Below, piece by piece: positions 50,201 through 56,510 of a DNA stretch of 64,000 nucleotides. The notes beneath the pieces were generated by a model. It did no database searches. It was not told the DNA's origin and was given only the letters and a program-made list of their open reading frames with translations. The position numbers and the translations under genes are program-made. Position 1 is the stretch's first letter. Each line of letters opens with the position of its first letter. Source of the stretch: Micropterus salmoides. Taxonomy: Eukaryota > Chordata > Actinopteri > Centrarchiformes > Centrarchidae. Location of the stretch: the NCBI RefSeq assembly GCF_014851395.1, contig NW_024041150.1, positions 29,700,305 to 29,764,304 on the forward strand. The letters run 5' to 3'.

Positions 50201-50609
50201 TCTGAATAACAAACACTTAATAATTAAGACAAGGCAAGTGATATTTACTTGAATGAAGTCAAACAGCCTTGTACAGTCAGCACTAGATAATCTAATCCAT
50301 ACTCAAAACAAGTGAGATGGGATTAGATTTCTGTAACTAAAGAATATGTATATTTCAGATGCAGATGAATCCCAGGATGAAGATTTTCTTTGACTGAACT
50401 TAAAAACACTGGGAAGAAAGGTGAGTACTCCAGATACATACAATAAATAGAAATATTTTAGAGATGTTTGACCTGAAGTGCCAATTGATTTATTGGTTAT
50501 TTTAACAGGGAAGCAACATGAACCAGAGGAGAGCTCTGTTTACTCTGAGGTGAAGATAGGAACCCCGAGTACAGTCAGTTACAACAGGCCTGCTCAGAGT
50601 TTGGATTAA
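22939..50609 (+). CDS. Gene 2: teleost Fc-receptor-like / LITR-like multi-Ig transmembrane receptor (whole gene model)
   Basis: This is a predicted type I membrane receptor of the fish FcR-like/LITR group. Exons (listed separately) encode a split signal peptide, acidic linker, up to 12 Ig domains, a single transmembrane helix without charged residues, and a cytoplasmic tail with several Yxx(I/L/V) motifs. All Ig exons are symmetric phase 1. If broken exons B3 and A5 are omitted, the coding length is 3213 nt (1070 residues) with the stop at 50391-50393. If exon 50359-50420 is also skipped, it ends at 50607-50609 with an added ITIM-like motif (1092 residues). Ligand and signalling direction are unknown; the uncharged helix and ITIM-like tail favour an inhibitory role. 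It could be a young pseudogene if B3 or A5 is always included. Confidence 0.75.
23354..23386 (+). CDS. Gene 2 exon 2: second half of signal peptide
   Basis: This 33-nt exon lies between atttcag and gtgacc, phase 1-1. It encodes LLNTLLYGHAE, completing the leader. Cleavage is predicted near GHA|E. Confidence 0.65.
23556..23612 (+). CDS. Gene 2 exon 3: short acidic linker
   Basis: This 57-nt exon lies between ttaacag and gtgatg, phase 1-1. It encodes a hydrophilic linker beginning GQDEDQERSADD. The donor is weaker than others in the gene, so inclusion is less certain. Confidence 0.5.
24003..25283 (+). CDS. L2 ORF1 protein with coiled coil and SGNH esterase-like domain
   Basis: 426 residues. 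Residues about 35-65 form a charged heptad-rich coiled coil (KKANKKIADLMEDIRRL). The middle is Pro/Ser/Arg-rich. The C-terminal domain shows SGNH blocks LIIGDSITRN (about residue 289) and IVHVGTNDT (about residue 336). The last block, normally DG-(I/L)-HPN followed by G, is collapsed to TNGAQ and the frame stops early; the family-like tail (MLAAHIQHVV) continues in another frame. The catalytic Asp-His pair therefore appears deleted. ORF1 esterases are thought to aid RNP or membrane handling. Confidence 0.7.
   Translation: MDFKIDDRKNAINATDHNKAPVTMQAEITLPHEDCSLLKKANKKIADLMEDIRRLSEELKEKDSLLTGFMDVASVQAKQIVSLSATSNIQDTVFWDPSSLPRLSSCSTPKHQSTWAEVVVRGFKRGSDGAASPPHIGLSNRYAALSNDTPVHPADAPAASSLPDTDLFRRTVPADTVASPPPATSPALGRRSAAGPDRRPSSRSKTSASRRRILKEAVLRRSGGRLHPAPSGSPSVRSVTATPTQHSAAHTLHPQSARSVEADSAQSCSGSPQPASPRPLFSPTTLIIGDSITRNIRFFNATTRCFPGATTAVILKKLQDLMPSLPSSITRVIVHVGTNDTALRQSELTKSDFNRLFNFLKQCGKSVFISGPIPTVGRGAGRFSRLLGLHDWLQSACRAHRVFYVDNFNIFWQRMSLFKTNGAQKC
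25505..28378 (+). pseudogene. L2 ORF2: endonuclease-reverse transcriptase, three frameshifts
   Basis: The AP endonuclease (25505-26659) has FLTESWL, RGGGLVSVY, IIYRPPK, GDFNIHVD and an intact ISDHRC block. The frame then shifts near 26.6, 26.86 and 27.0 kb. The RT (26999-28378) is open: FRPISKLPFIAKILE, SGFRKYHSTETAL, LLDLSAAFDTIDHN, GVPQGSVLGPILFSLYL, the active site YADDTQIYL, DKTEILVIG, and C-terminal SRLDYCNSLF and LHWLPVCFRIDFKILL. The enzyme would nick DNA and prime reverse transcription; the frameshifts make this copy defective. Confidence 0.85.
28546..29540 (+). other. Gene 2 intron, no feature recognised
   Basis: AT-rich sequence between the L2 tail and the relic B0 exon. The short open frame at 29321-29527 has no domain and no splice support. 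Confidence 0.5.
29541..29644 (+). pseudogene. Relic B-type Ig exon (B0) with most of the domain deleted
   Basis: 29541-29595 matches the intron upstream of B3 and B4 (ggtga, ttgt, ctcctgga, agtttcag-like). It joins directly to the last part of a B exon: cccagtttactacacagag, gtgatccagtcagcatcaac, reading PVYYTEYSDPVSIN and then a stop. The following intron to 29789 matches that after B4. About 220 bp including the exon's acceptor and both cysteines are gone, so this exon cannot be used. It shows an ancestral B-A module here. Confidence 0.8.
29790..30059 (+). CDS. Gene 2 exon A1: Ig domain, A type
   Basis: Phase 1-1, 270 nt, acceptor tgttaacag, donor gtacgt. It encodes an Ig-like domain: NRAVVTLQPNW, first cysteine in ITLRCEI, WEYEW core tryptophans, second cysteine in ESYRCKR, and closing STEWSDPFTL. 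It is the first intact Ig domain after the leader. The sequence between tryptophan and second cysteine differs from A2-A5, including NNRES in place of the usual SHSGD. Confidence 0.85.
30060..30415 (+). other. Gene 2 intron, nothing recognised
   Basis: AT-rich, without repeats of note. Confidence 0.5.
30416..30691 (+). CDS. Gene 2 exon B1: Ig domain, B type
   Basis: Phase 1-1, 276 nt, acceptor cttcacag, donor gtgagt. It encodes AQRPKAQLS, GGSVTLSCSVNPSSGW, KYFWYRGEKTSEPL, GGLYWCRGGRGDPVYY and ends DSDPVSINKI. Cysteines are in LSC and YWC. From the invariant GGSVTL onwards it is almost identical to B2 and B4, while its first about 20 residues differ. Confidence 0.88.
30902..31425 (+). mobile_element. 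Truncated Tc1/mariner element (copy in B1-A2 intron)
   Basis: The start cactactgttcaaaagtttg, followed by gggtcacttagaaatg, is the well-known terminal repeat region of a vertebrate Tc1-like element. About 380 bp further on, an open segment reads SILVLRNEGYSM, the helix-turn-helix of the transposase, followed by a stop. The catalytic part and right terminus are missing. A second copy at about 39635-40150 sits at the equivalent place in the B3-A4 intron, so the insertion came before the block duplication. Confidence 0.8.
31426..32109 (+). other. Gene 2 intron (rest of B1-A2 intron), no gene
   Basis: It matches 40145-40864 closely, as part of the duplicated block. Open frames here have no domain. 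Confidence 0.6.
32110..32379 (+). CDS. Gene 2 exon A2: Ig domain, A type
   Basis: Phase 1-1, 270 nt, acceptor tgtaaacag, donor gtaagt. It encodes NRAVVTLQPSW, FTVRCEI, WTYEWTP, SHSGDYSCKGRR and TKWSDVIKLTVS. It is the paralogue of A4: only nine nucleotides differ, in eight codons, and all change the amino acid. Confidence 0.88.
32380..34467 (+). other. Gene 2 intron between A2 and B2, no gene recognised
   Basis: 2.1 kb of AT-rich sequence. Open frames on both strands (33103-33327, 33625-33871, 33980-34255) carry no recognisable motif. No exon-like Ig sequence was found. Confidence 0.5.
34468..34728 (+). CDS. Gene 2 exon B2: Ig domain, B type
   Basis: Phase 1-1, 261 nt, acceptor atcaaacag, donor gtaaag. 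It encodes AQKPKAQLSADRRTIPAGG, LSCSVNPSSGW, FWYRGEKTSEPL, LYWCRGGRGDPVYY and ends DSDPV. It stops 15 nt earlier than B1 and B4 because the donor follows DSDPV directly. Its core is nearly identical to B1 and B4. Confidence 0.88.
34896..35168 (+). CDS. Gene 2 exon A3: Ig domain, A type, shifted acceptor
   Basis: 273 nt, donor gtaagt, phase 1-1. At the ancestral splice site, acag in A5 has become gccg here. An AG three bases upstream (atgag|cc) can serve instead, adding one residue and keeping frame: AVTNRAVVTLQTSW. It then encodes ITLRCEI, WEYKW, GNYWCMG and STEWSDYFML. The polypyrimidine context is modest, so use of this exon should be confirmed. Confidence 0.7.
35250..35295. repeat. (GT)n microsatellite
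   Basis: About 23 GT units in the A3-B3 intron. Confidence 0.95.
35300..38300. mobile_element. hAT/TTF-type transposon remnants in the A3-B3 intron
   Basis: Plus strand 35624-35700 reads MLPNKPNSGFQKRKERKDNE, resembling N-termini of fish TTF-type/ZMYM-like hAT transposases. Minus strand 37965-37660 reads LRAKEIKINLETD ... RAKITDKF followed by an Ala/Arg/Glu-rich stretch, a similar type of N-terminus in the other orientation. Catalytic and dimerisation regions are absent. A 24-bp direct repeat starting gaaagttacttgttgc occurs at 35694-35717 and 36639-36662. The family call is from memory of motif style. Confidence 0.35.
38677..38954 (+). pseudogene. Gene 2 exon B3: B-type Ig exon broken by a 2-nt insertion
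   Basis: Acceptor and donor are intact (atcaaacag, gtgagt), but the length is 278 instead of 276 nt. Relative to B1/B4, gctgtcttcatc reads gctgtcccttcatc near 38832, so the frame shifts after about residue 52. The second cysteine (YWC) is lost and, if spliced in, translation stops at TGA 40883 in A4. The exon was otherwise well preserved, so the break is recent. Skipping it keeps phase. Confidence 0.88.
39635..40150 (+). mobile_element. Truncated Tc1/mariner element (copy in B3-A4 intron)
   Basis: It shares the HTH segment (SILVLRNEGYSM then stop, near 40030-40078) and flanks with 30902-31425. The left terminal repeat is decayed (atgtcacttggatatg). It is the duplicate of the B1-A2 copy. Confidence 0.75.
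40151..40864 (+). other. Gene 2 intron (rest of B3-A4 intron), no gene
   Basis: Nearly identical to 31426-32109. Confidence 0.6.
40865..41134 (+). CDS. Gene 2 exon A4: Ig domain, A type
   Basis: Phase 1-1, 270 nt, acceptor tgtaaacag, donor gtaagt. It encodes NRAVVTLQPNWTQIF, FTVRCDIKGGGD, WTYEWTPDK, GDYSCKGRR and TEWSDVIKLTVS. It is the duplicate of A2. Its frame is open only if B3 is skipped. Confidence 0.88.
41135..41625 (+). other. Gene 2 intron between A4 and B4
   Basis: The sequence before B4 (41230-41625) parallels that before B3 (38290-38676). No gene is present. Confidence 0.6.
41626..41901 (+). CDS. Gene 2 exon B4: Ig domain, B type
   Basis: Phase 1-1, 276 nt, acceptor atcaaacag, donor gtgagt. 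It encodes AQRPKAELSADRRDFPAGG, LSCSVNPSSGW, FWYRGEKTSEPL, LYWCRGGRGDPVYY and DSDPVSINKI. It shares RRDFPAGG with B3 and its core with B1/B2. Confidence 0.88.
42039..42315 (+). pseudogene. Gene 2 exon A5: A-type Ig exon broken by a 2-nt deletion
   Basis: Acceptor atgaacag, donor gtgagt. It starts normally (NRSVVTLQPNW, ISLRCEI, WEYEW), but near 42154-42164 two bases are missing relative to A1 and a stop TGA follows within about 13 codons. The second half is intact in another frame (DYRCKGRM, TDWSDPVKLTVSD). The length is 277 nt, not a multiple of three. Exon skipping (B4 to C1) keeps phase and reading frame. Confidence 0.85.
42409..42711 (+). CDS. Gene 2 exon C1: Ig domain, membrane-proximal set
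   Basis: Phase 1-1, 303 nt, acceptor ctccaacag, donor gtcagt. It encodes RPQPVLTVSPSW, GASVTLSCRV, GWRFFWFKAV, an N-glycosylation site (NGT), AGYKCRAGRGDPVYY and ends SEPKFVWSA. It is related to the B type (GRGDPVYY) but has a longer loop between the sheets. Confidence 0.85.
42712..43611 (+). other. Gene 2 intron, nothing recognised
   Basis: The open frame continuing from C1 into 43209 is read-through, not an exon. Confidence 0.55.
43612..43890 (+). CDS. Gene 2 exon C2: Ig domain with four cysteines
   Basis: Acceptor tttttcag. It encodes SASLTVSPDRVQHF, VSLSCEGNSTEW, YSSCRSYWG, GSTCSINS, AVYWCESG and ends NAVNITTE. Two extra cysteines between the canonical pair suggest a second disulfide, as in several fish FcR-like domains. 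There are N-glycosylation sites at NST and NIT. The donor is uncertain: tatg|gtttca keeps phase 1 and is chosen here, while ga|gtatgg looks better but would shift the frame. Confidence 0.75.
43891..45282 (+). other. Gene 2 intron, nothing recognised
   Basis: AT-rich with no repeat family or coding frame of note. Confidence 0.5.
45283..45525 (+). CDS. Gene 2 exon C3: membrane-proximal Ig domain
   Basis: Phase 1-1, 243 nt, acceptor tgttttacag, donor gtgagt. It encodes IILVSPVRPVTEGDPVSLSC, FYRSDKLIQND, ELNISAVLKSDEGFYKCQHSG and ends SWMSVKG. This compact domain with VTEGDPVSLSC and SDEGFYKC is typical of the last Ig domain of fish FcR-like receptors. There is one N-glycosylation site (NIS). 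Confidence 0.9.
45526..45953 (+). other. Gene 2 intron, nothing recognised
   Basis: No repeat or coding signal was seen. Confidence 0.5.
45954..46064 (+). CDS. Gene 2 transmembrane exon
   Basis: 111 nt, phase 1-1, acceptor ttatatcag, donor gtgaga. A short stalk (SRPESSS) is followed by a helix of about 22 hydrophobic residues (PLIVGLVCGIVLILLL ...) and a YRYRLSK stop-transfer. No charged residue lies in the helix, so pairing with an ITAM adaptor of FcR-gamma or DAP12 type is not indicated. Confidence 0.9.
46201..46216 (+). CDS. Gene 2 cytoplasmic micro-exon
   Basis: A 16-nt exon between tttttcacag and gttggt, changing phase from 1 to 0 (DSCSI plus two bases of Arg). The combination with the next exon gives DSCSIRSIQSEST, a sequence style common in fish FcR-like tails. 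Confidence 0.65.
46307..46404 (+). CDS. Gene 2 cytoplasmic exon with tyrosine motifs
   Basis: 98 nt, acceptor atgttgtag, donor gtcagc. It encodes SIQSESTNRGPDTVYVVDQ and then KEAQRDEYSTLLH. EYSTL is a Yxx(L) motif; VYVVD has tyrosine without the +3 aliphatic residue. Confidence 0.8.
46579..46629 (+). CDS. Gene 2 cytoplasmic exon, YETI copy 1
   Basis: 51 nt, phase 1-1, acceptor gctctgtag, donor gtagta. It encodes GDICLYETIKGSKENEN. The exon and its flanks are a duplicate of 47028-47081. Confidence 0.8.
46630..47027 (+). other. Gene 2 intron between the two YETI exons
   Basis: It contains a short TA/CA-rich tract (46683-46712). Nothing else was recognised. Confidence 0.5.
47028..47081 (+). 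CDS. Gene 2 cytoplasmic exon, YETI copy 2
   Basis: 54 nt, phase 1-1, acceptor gctctgcag, donor gtacag. It encodes GDDARLYETIKGSKDTKN. With copy 1 it gives two Yxx(I) units 14 residues apart, slightly wider than a classical ITAM spacing. It is equivalent to gene 1 exon 22-72. Confidence 0.8.
47618..50033 (+). mobile_element. Degenerate non-LTR retrotransposon (Rex1/CR1-like) in the last tail intron
   Basis: It is absent from the matching gene 1 intron (near 815-890), so it inserted after the gene duplication or was lost there. Recognisable blocks are TETATLHLIEQIKSRLD and AVFIDRSKAFDTVDHD (about 48168-48290), LSLNVNKTKGMFFS and LKYLGVTLDPNLNFKKHV (about 49080-49245), and a C-terminal FKAKLKWQLKA (about 49700). 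Stops and shifts are many. About 700 bp (48357-49050) in the middle replaces the RT active-site region and does not look LINE-like. Confidence 0.7.
50034..50358 (+). other. Gene 2 intron, matches gene 1 intron 880-1196
   Basis: Close match to the gene 1 intron. No independent feature. Confidence 0.6.
50359..50420 (+). CDS. Gene 2 penultimate exon with main stop codon
   Basis: Acceptor atttcag, donor gtgagt. It reads DADESQDEDFL and then TGA at 50391-50393, leaving 27 nt of UTR before a further intron. This is the default C-terminus in the model. The stop is less than 50 nt from the last junction, so it should not trigger nonsense-mediated decay. Confidence 0.7.
50509..50609 (+). CDS. Gene 2 alternative last coding exon (ITIM-like)
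   Basis: If exon 50359-50420 is skipped, phase 1 from 47081 enters this exon in frame. It reads GKQHEPEESSVYSEVKIG, then TPSTVSYNRPAQSLD and TAA at 50607-50609. SVYSEV fits the ITIM consensus (S/I/V/L)xYxx(L/V/I). When the preceding exon is included, this is 3' UTR. Preservation of a full frame ending in a stop supports real use. Confidence 0.6.
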
Positions 50610-50675
50610 AATGTGTCAGATCACCACACAGTTTAACTTTGTCTGTTTCATATTCATACAGAGAAATAGGCGTAT

Positions 50676-51098
50676 CATTCCTTTTCCCTAAAGGAACATT
50701 TGTCAAAAAAGTACCCTGTACATAACTTTACCTTTAACAAGCTTAAAGTACAGTGAAATGATGTGTCAGTGATCCCCCGCCCCCAGGACATGAAAGGTTG
50801 GTGATGGCACAACCACCAATGTGTCCCTGGGCAAGACACTTAACTCCTAGTTGCTCCAGAGGAGTGCGACCCCAGATATATATTGTAAGTCGCTTTGGAT
50901 AAAAGTATCAACTAAATGAATAATTGTAAAGGAACATTTTTGTCACTAGAGGTGCAGAAAAGTTCTTTTAGAGGTTCAGACAAGAAGGTACAAAACTGTA
51001 CCAACTTCAAAGGTACAGTCCTCGTACGCTGCTAGGGTACAGCTGGAGCGACCAAGCATTTGTACCTTTTTAGGTCCATTCCTGTACCTCAATTTCTG
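50676..51098. mobile_element. MITE-like insertion in the gene 2 3' UTR
   Basis: Both ends carry aaaggtac / gtaccttt-type words (aaggtacaaaactgtacc, gtacctttttaggtcc). The insertion is missing from gene 1's 3' UTR. It contains the SINE below. Confidence 0.5.
50780..50925 (+). mobile_element. SINE (V-SINE-like core and tail)
   Basis: It contains ctgggcaagacacttaac followed by ttgctccagagg, and the tail tgtaagtcgctttggataaa followed by agtatcaactaaatga. This is the conserved fish SINE 3' region shared with a partner LINE. Confidence 0.7.
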
Positions 51099-51299
51099 TG
51101 TGTGTGTGTGTGTCTCATTTGTTTCAATTACATTTGCATGTAATAAACTTAAACTGAATAGTTTTTTTCACATTACATGCACACGTTTTCCTCTGTCTCT
51201 TTAAAAATGTATTGATATGCATCATGTTTTTTATTATAATTTTAAAATCTTTTTGGTTATTTTATGTAGCCTATCAATAAAATTTTTTTCCAGCAGTAA

Positions 51300-53179
51300 A
51301 CTGTCGGTTGTGTTTTTAATTTGGGGGGGGGAAACCGGTCAGTGTTGATAATGTGGGGGGCCGCCACACTGAAATAATACATTACATTTACTGTAGAGAT
51401 CATCCAGCTTGATCACTGCGCCTTTATTAAGGCGAGGGTGTCAGCATCAATGACTGAAGTAAAATCCATTAATGATATTGCTGAGGCTGGAAATAATGTG
51501 AAGCTACACACTTTGATCACATTACAAGACTAGTATGCTACAGCTGGCATGGGTCTCAGTTATTGTTGACAGTTCAAGACATACGTAAATTAGAGAGTTA
51601 CAGCATAAGAGAGAAAACGCTTAATAGCCAATGGTAATTGACATGTTGATCAACATCCTTTATCCACCATGGTCGGTGATTTCTCTTCTTTATTATTGTA
51701 GAAAACACTTTAACATACTTCAACAATCCGAAACATAAAACGGCGTTGAAACAGTATCAGATTACAGAAAAGCCAAAAGAAAACAAACCAAAAGAAAGAA
51801 GGAAATTGTGAGAGTCTATTCAGGCATCATAACGTGCGTCTGTATTACAAGGATCTTGCTAAATGCAGTCCATGGATTTTATCTTTGAGTTTGTGAACGT
51901 GCGTCGCTTTAAATGTTGCCGCTGCAAGGAATTGTGGGACGCCATTTTCTCCTTTCCTTTGGTAAAGGATGGTCCGGTGTACCCTATGCTAAAGGAGATA
52001 TGAAAGAAAGCATTGAGGCTCCTTTCCTTAGCTTTTAGAGAATTCAATATCATGGCTGCCACTGAAATACTTCCGGCTCACTTCACTCATTTAGGAACCT
52101 TCGTAAGCAAAAAAGACTTTTCGGACGCAGCCCAAAGGTTGGCAACAGCCATGAAGTGGACCTGATGTTGGTTTTAAGGGACTATTTCTTCTGTAAAAAT
52201 GTGTTTCAATCTAAACTGTTGACTGATCTTATTGAGAGTAACTGAGACATTTGCTCTGAAAAGACACGTTAGTGTTGGATTTTCCTTATTTGCTTGGCGA
52301 GGGACAAGGTTGTGATGTGGATGAAGTCTCTTACTGTATTGAACATTTGAGTGTAATTTGCTTTTTATAGTTTTCTTTGTTCTTTGGGCTTACTGTATTT
52401 GAATATACAGATATTCAATACTGTATTACTTGCAGTACTTACAGTGTACTATATATTTACTGTACTAAGTTGTGATTACTATCATTTTTAAATTGGAAAA
52501 TGTGTTTCCTCTATACGCAAAAAAACCATTTTCTGTAACTACATGCCCTGGACGCTGTGTTCTCAGTTTTTTGATGTAGTGTCTAAAGAACGCTCTGTAG
52601 TGTTTTATCTATTGACTGGCTGTGTTTATGTTTTGAAAGCATTGTTTGATTTTGAGCACACATCAAATGGTTTTGAGACAAGTGTTTTATTTTTGCCAGA
52701 AGAGTCAGGGGTTTTGTGAATGTAGTTTAAAGATTGGGTTTTGTTTTTAAAGTCTTGAGAATATGGGTGAAGGTTTCAAGAAATGTGGCAATTGTGAAAA
52801 ACTGTAATTCAGCATCAATTAATTTATTTTGTATCAGGATGAAGGCAGAAATCTCAGAGACAGACATCAAAAGTTTCCTCATGATGAGACACCACTCGGT
52901 TTAACTGTGATGCTGATATATTATGCATCATGGGGTGGACAGCAGAGAGAGGCAACAGGGAGTCCAGGCACAGAGCGCAGCAGGAATTTCACGTTCCTAC
53001 ATCAGTATAAAAGGATTCAGGTTGAAAATCAAAAAGTATGTGACATCTGATGAAAATCACATTTATTTAGGAGTGGAGAGCATGAGAGGTCAGAAGGTCA
53101 GAGAGCTCCTGGTGGCGCTCAGTGTTTTTAGAAGTGAGAAGGACAATAAGTCCAACAGGTGAAATTACCTGCTGATAAC
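51300..53179. other. Downstream flank of gene 2, no gene recognised
   Basis: 52140-52190 repeats gene 1's downstream flank (2265-2325), extending the paralogy past the 3' UTR. Open frames at 52829-53162 lack recognisable domains. Confidence 0.5.
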
Positions 53180-53654
53180 TGTTATGGCAGAAAATTGTGT
53201 CCTCTTACATTTAATCTTTTATGTATGATCTTTTAATATTATCATTATTATTGCTATTATTGTTATAGATAAGTATTTTATTTTTATCCTTAACCTTTCC
53301 TCTCCTATTCTCCTTATGTTGGTCTGTCCACATTTACTAGGGTTTAGGTCAGAGCTGTGAGATTGTTTTGGTGTTTCCTCTCTTGTTGTTCCTCTCCTCT
53401 CCTGGAATGTTCATTCAAGGCTGAGAGAGGATCTCTGTTCCCCAAAACATAGAAACCTACACAGTGTAAATGATGATGCATCCCTTTGCTTGGGGCCAGA
53501 CGCCCGATGCCGGCCTAGTCGGCAGGTCTCTGGACCAGCTGTATGTGTGTTTTAGTTCTTCTCTGTTTATTCTCTTTTGTTAAATAAATTCTTCAAAATT
53601 GGTTGTTACTCAATTCTTTGCTCAACCCTCACCAGGAATATAATTTCCACGACA
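53180..53654 (+). mobile_element. ERV 5' LTR
   Basis: It begins TGTTATGG and ends CGACA. AATAAA lies at 53583-53588 with a following C/T-rich U5. The LTR is immediately followed, four bases on, by a primer-binding-site-like sequence. The boundaries are approximate. Confidence 0.6.
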
Positions 53655-53658
53655 ATTT

Positions 53659-53676
53659 TGGCACCCCAGATGGGAC
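53659..53676 (+). promoter_or_regulatory. Retroviral-type primer binding site
   Basis: TGGCACCCCAGATGGGAC has the TGGC...CCC...GGGAC layout of an 18-nt tRNA primer site next to an LTR. The matching tRNA was not determined. Confidence 0.6.
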
Positions 53677-56510
53677 AGACGAGGGATTCAGACTCCGCTG
53701 AAGGACAGAAGCCGGCTTTATTATTTTTGGAAAATCCTCCCAGTAGGGAGAAGCTGTGTTCAGCGGAGCCCTGATCTTCGCTCTGTTCCAGAAAGAAAAG
53801 GAAAAAGAACTCACACGGTGAGAAATGAGTAGATTATTGAGAGAGAAAAGATAAAAAGAGTGAGATTGAACAGAGTGAAGGAAGTGGTCTTATTTCTCAC
53901 GCCTGAATGATTTGCAGGAACCTCTATCTGCTTGTAAACTGACAAGTGGATGGAGAGTGGGACTGGATCAGGGGCTCACGGACAGACGTGTCCTGGTTTT
54001 CTCTGTGGTGTCCGAGGGTTTTTGGGGTTTCCAGCTGATAAGTTAGGTATGCAGCGCGTAACCTCAGACTTAACTCAACTCAGTGGACCCAGATATTGCT
54101 ATGGACCCGAGTACAGACTAGCTGGAGAGAGTAGACTATGGCAAGAGTCAGAGTAAAGTAAAGTCTGACTCCACTCCCAGATTACCTTCACCAGTTGTTT
54201 CACCAGAAATTGTTGACTAAAATATTAGACATTAATGGGACAATTTGATAAGTGGGTTGAAATGGGTTTCCTGCAAAAATGGAAGCTTTAGCCTAAAACT
54301 GTTGAACCAGCTTTAGACATGTTTGGAGAGAAAGGAGAGCAGAAATGCAATAGAGCGTGCAGCCCTGTCCAGACGAAAGAAAAGTAAACAAACTGCATTT
54401 CAGATGAGTAAGACAAGAACTGAGGACAAGGAGAGCTCAGGACTGAAAATTAGAATAGATTCATTAAGGATTTGATAAAACTGATTAGCCTTTTGATGAC
54501 CGATCAACTGATTATATCTTCTTTAACCGAGGTACAAATCACGGAATCCATTCCGGCTGATCCAGTCCTGGACTCCGCTCCTCCTCCTCCTACATGCTCC
54601 AGTCCCAGTCCATTAAGAAGAGTATGCCATGGGTGAAGCTGCTGCTGAAATCTGACCAGGCAGCAACAGAGAGATACCAAAAAAATTAAACATCCACTGA
54701 TCCACAAAACGAAATGCGATCCAGTCCAGTAAGAAGACCACCGGTGTGCCCTGGTGCTGCTGAAATCTGACCAGGCAGCAAAAGGGAGATGAGAAACCAA
54801 GAATTAAAGGCCCACTGCCGGTGCACAGAAGGAAATGTGCTCCAGTCCAGTAAAAGTCAGATAAAGAGACACTGGCTCTCCCTCCAGATGCCCAGAGAAA
54901 GAAATGCCAGGAAAAAAAGAGGACATTGTTGAAGCCATGGCTCATGTGACCAGCCTGACTGAAACCTTCGACAGCTCCACAGACACAGCTGGAGCAGTTC
55001 GGTTAAGGTTGTCAAAGAGTATGGGCCACAATGACTGACATAAACACAGCGATGAGAAAATCAAATCAAGCTGGACTTCCACAAGATCAGCATAAAGATA
55101 AGATAAAATGTTCCTCATCATACGTCACTCCAGCCAGAGAAGAAGGAAAGCAGTTTGAAGTACGCTGAGTAGAGAGGACAATGCACAGTCCAGAATTACC
55201 ACTGGACTAAGTTCTGCCCGCATGATGCAGGCCAGCAGCTGAACAGCAAGACCAGACCGAATCATGTAGGACTCTCCTAGTCGCATGACCATCACCTTAG
55301 GACTACAGAGGTCTGAAACAAGATGCGATGAACCCTGAAAGTTCTGAGTTTGATTAGTCCAGAAACTGCTGCTGGAGTAAGGAAGAGTTGTATTTCACAT
55401 CATGCAAGACAGACAGCACGACAGAGCATGCTTAACATAAAAGATCAACACCAAAACAACTGTCAAAAGAAAATGATTGGTGCTGTATCAAGCCATCCTG
55501 GTACGAAGAAACGACAGTACAGAGGAAGGGGGCAAAGGGCAAAAGTGGACATTGGAAAAGAGATGTTGCACAATTTCAAAACAGACTGGCAAGAAAAAAA
55601 AAGAAAATAAATGGACTGAGCTGAAGAGGGAGGGACGGAGCCTAGTGACAGGATCCAGCCAAAAACACACTGGGTGAGTTACAACCTCTCACAGATAAAG
55701 TAAAATCTCAAACATATTGAAACTAAAATGAATACCATTGAGATCTTAGAAAGTAATACTAAACTTGAACATCCTATGTTTGTAATGAATACTGAGCACA
55801 AAGGGGTTGGGAAATTATCAGAGTAACCGTAATTAGGTCAAACCTTGCAGGTGACATCATTGCTACATTGTCTGTTTAAAACTGCCCAAGAAGAGGGGCA
55901 GATGTTGTATATATGGTACTATGTGGTGTGTGATATTCAGATTTTGATGAAACATGACAAAACACAAATAATCAGAGCACTGGGAATGTGGAGAGAGGGT
56001 GACCTCTAAGGCAAACGCACACACATGCACACAGACCTTAGAATGCAATCCACTGCACAGTAGTCTACACAGTTCAGGTGTCCAGATGAGATTACAGATA
56101 AATTATGGACAAATAATTTAGGGACAGTTAAAGAGAGATAGACAGAGAAAAAAGGCTATTTTTCTATTTATTGCAAAATATTATCTGGACGCATGGAGCT
56201 GCTGCTGTTGTGTTCTAAGTTTAGTTGCTTCAAAGGGTAGTGACATGGCTAAATCAAGTGATTTGGAGCTGGAAGGAAGGGAGGAGATGGGATTCTTACC
56301 CGGAGTCGGCTGACTGACGAGTGCCCAGTGGTGGTGTCGGAGAACCGGGATAGCAAGTCATAAACAAGTCTGTTTTGACTCACATTGTACAGAACGGATG
56401 CTGCCAGCTCATTCCATGTTGTTGAATGTTATTGTTTAACCCTTTCAAAACATGGCCCAGAAGGTTGCTCATGTGTGTCCCAAGGGACAACGTGGGCAAA
56501 AGGGGGGAGG
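53677..56510 (+). mobile_element. ERV internal region, degenerate
   Basis: The leader region at 53818-54160 recurs at 6648-6920. No long gag, pol or env frame survives; open frames are short on both strands. A purine run aaaaggggggagg at 56498-56510 could be the polypurine tract. No 3' LTR similar to 53180-53654 was seen after it, so the 3' side is lost, decayed or different. Described only as an ancient, non-coding copy. Confidence 0.45.
54595..54860. repeat. Two degenerate tandem copies of about 120 bp
   Basis: Two copies share gctgctgaaatctgaccagg followed by cagca, and a gatccagtccagtaag-like end. They lie within the ERV internal region. Confidence 0.7.

Larger units (their letters stand above)
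50610..51281 (+). other. Gene 2 3' UTR with inserted repeats and poly(A) signal
   Basis: It is colinear with the gene 1 3' UTR except for an insertion at about 50650-51098. AATAAA lies at 51276-51281, in the same context as 2212-2217. Confidence 0.65.

Noticed and set aside
54504..54945. Minus-strand frames of 98 and 110 residues with repeated segments
   Set aside because: The repetition reflects the 120-bp DNA tandem repeat in the ERV internal region; there is no recognisable protein domain.
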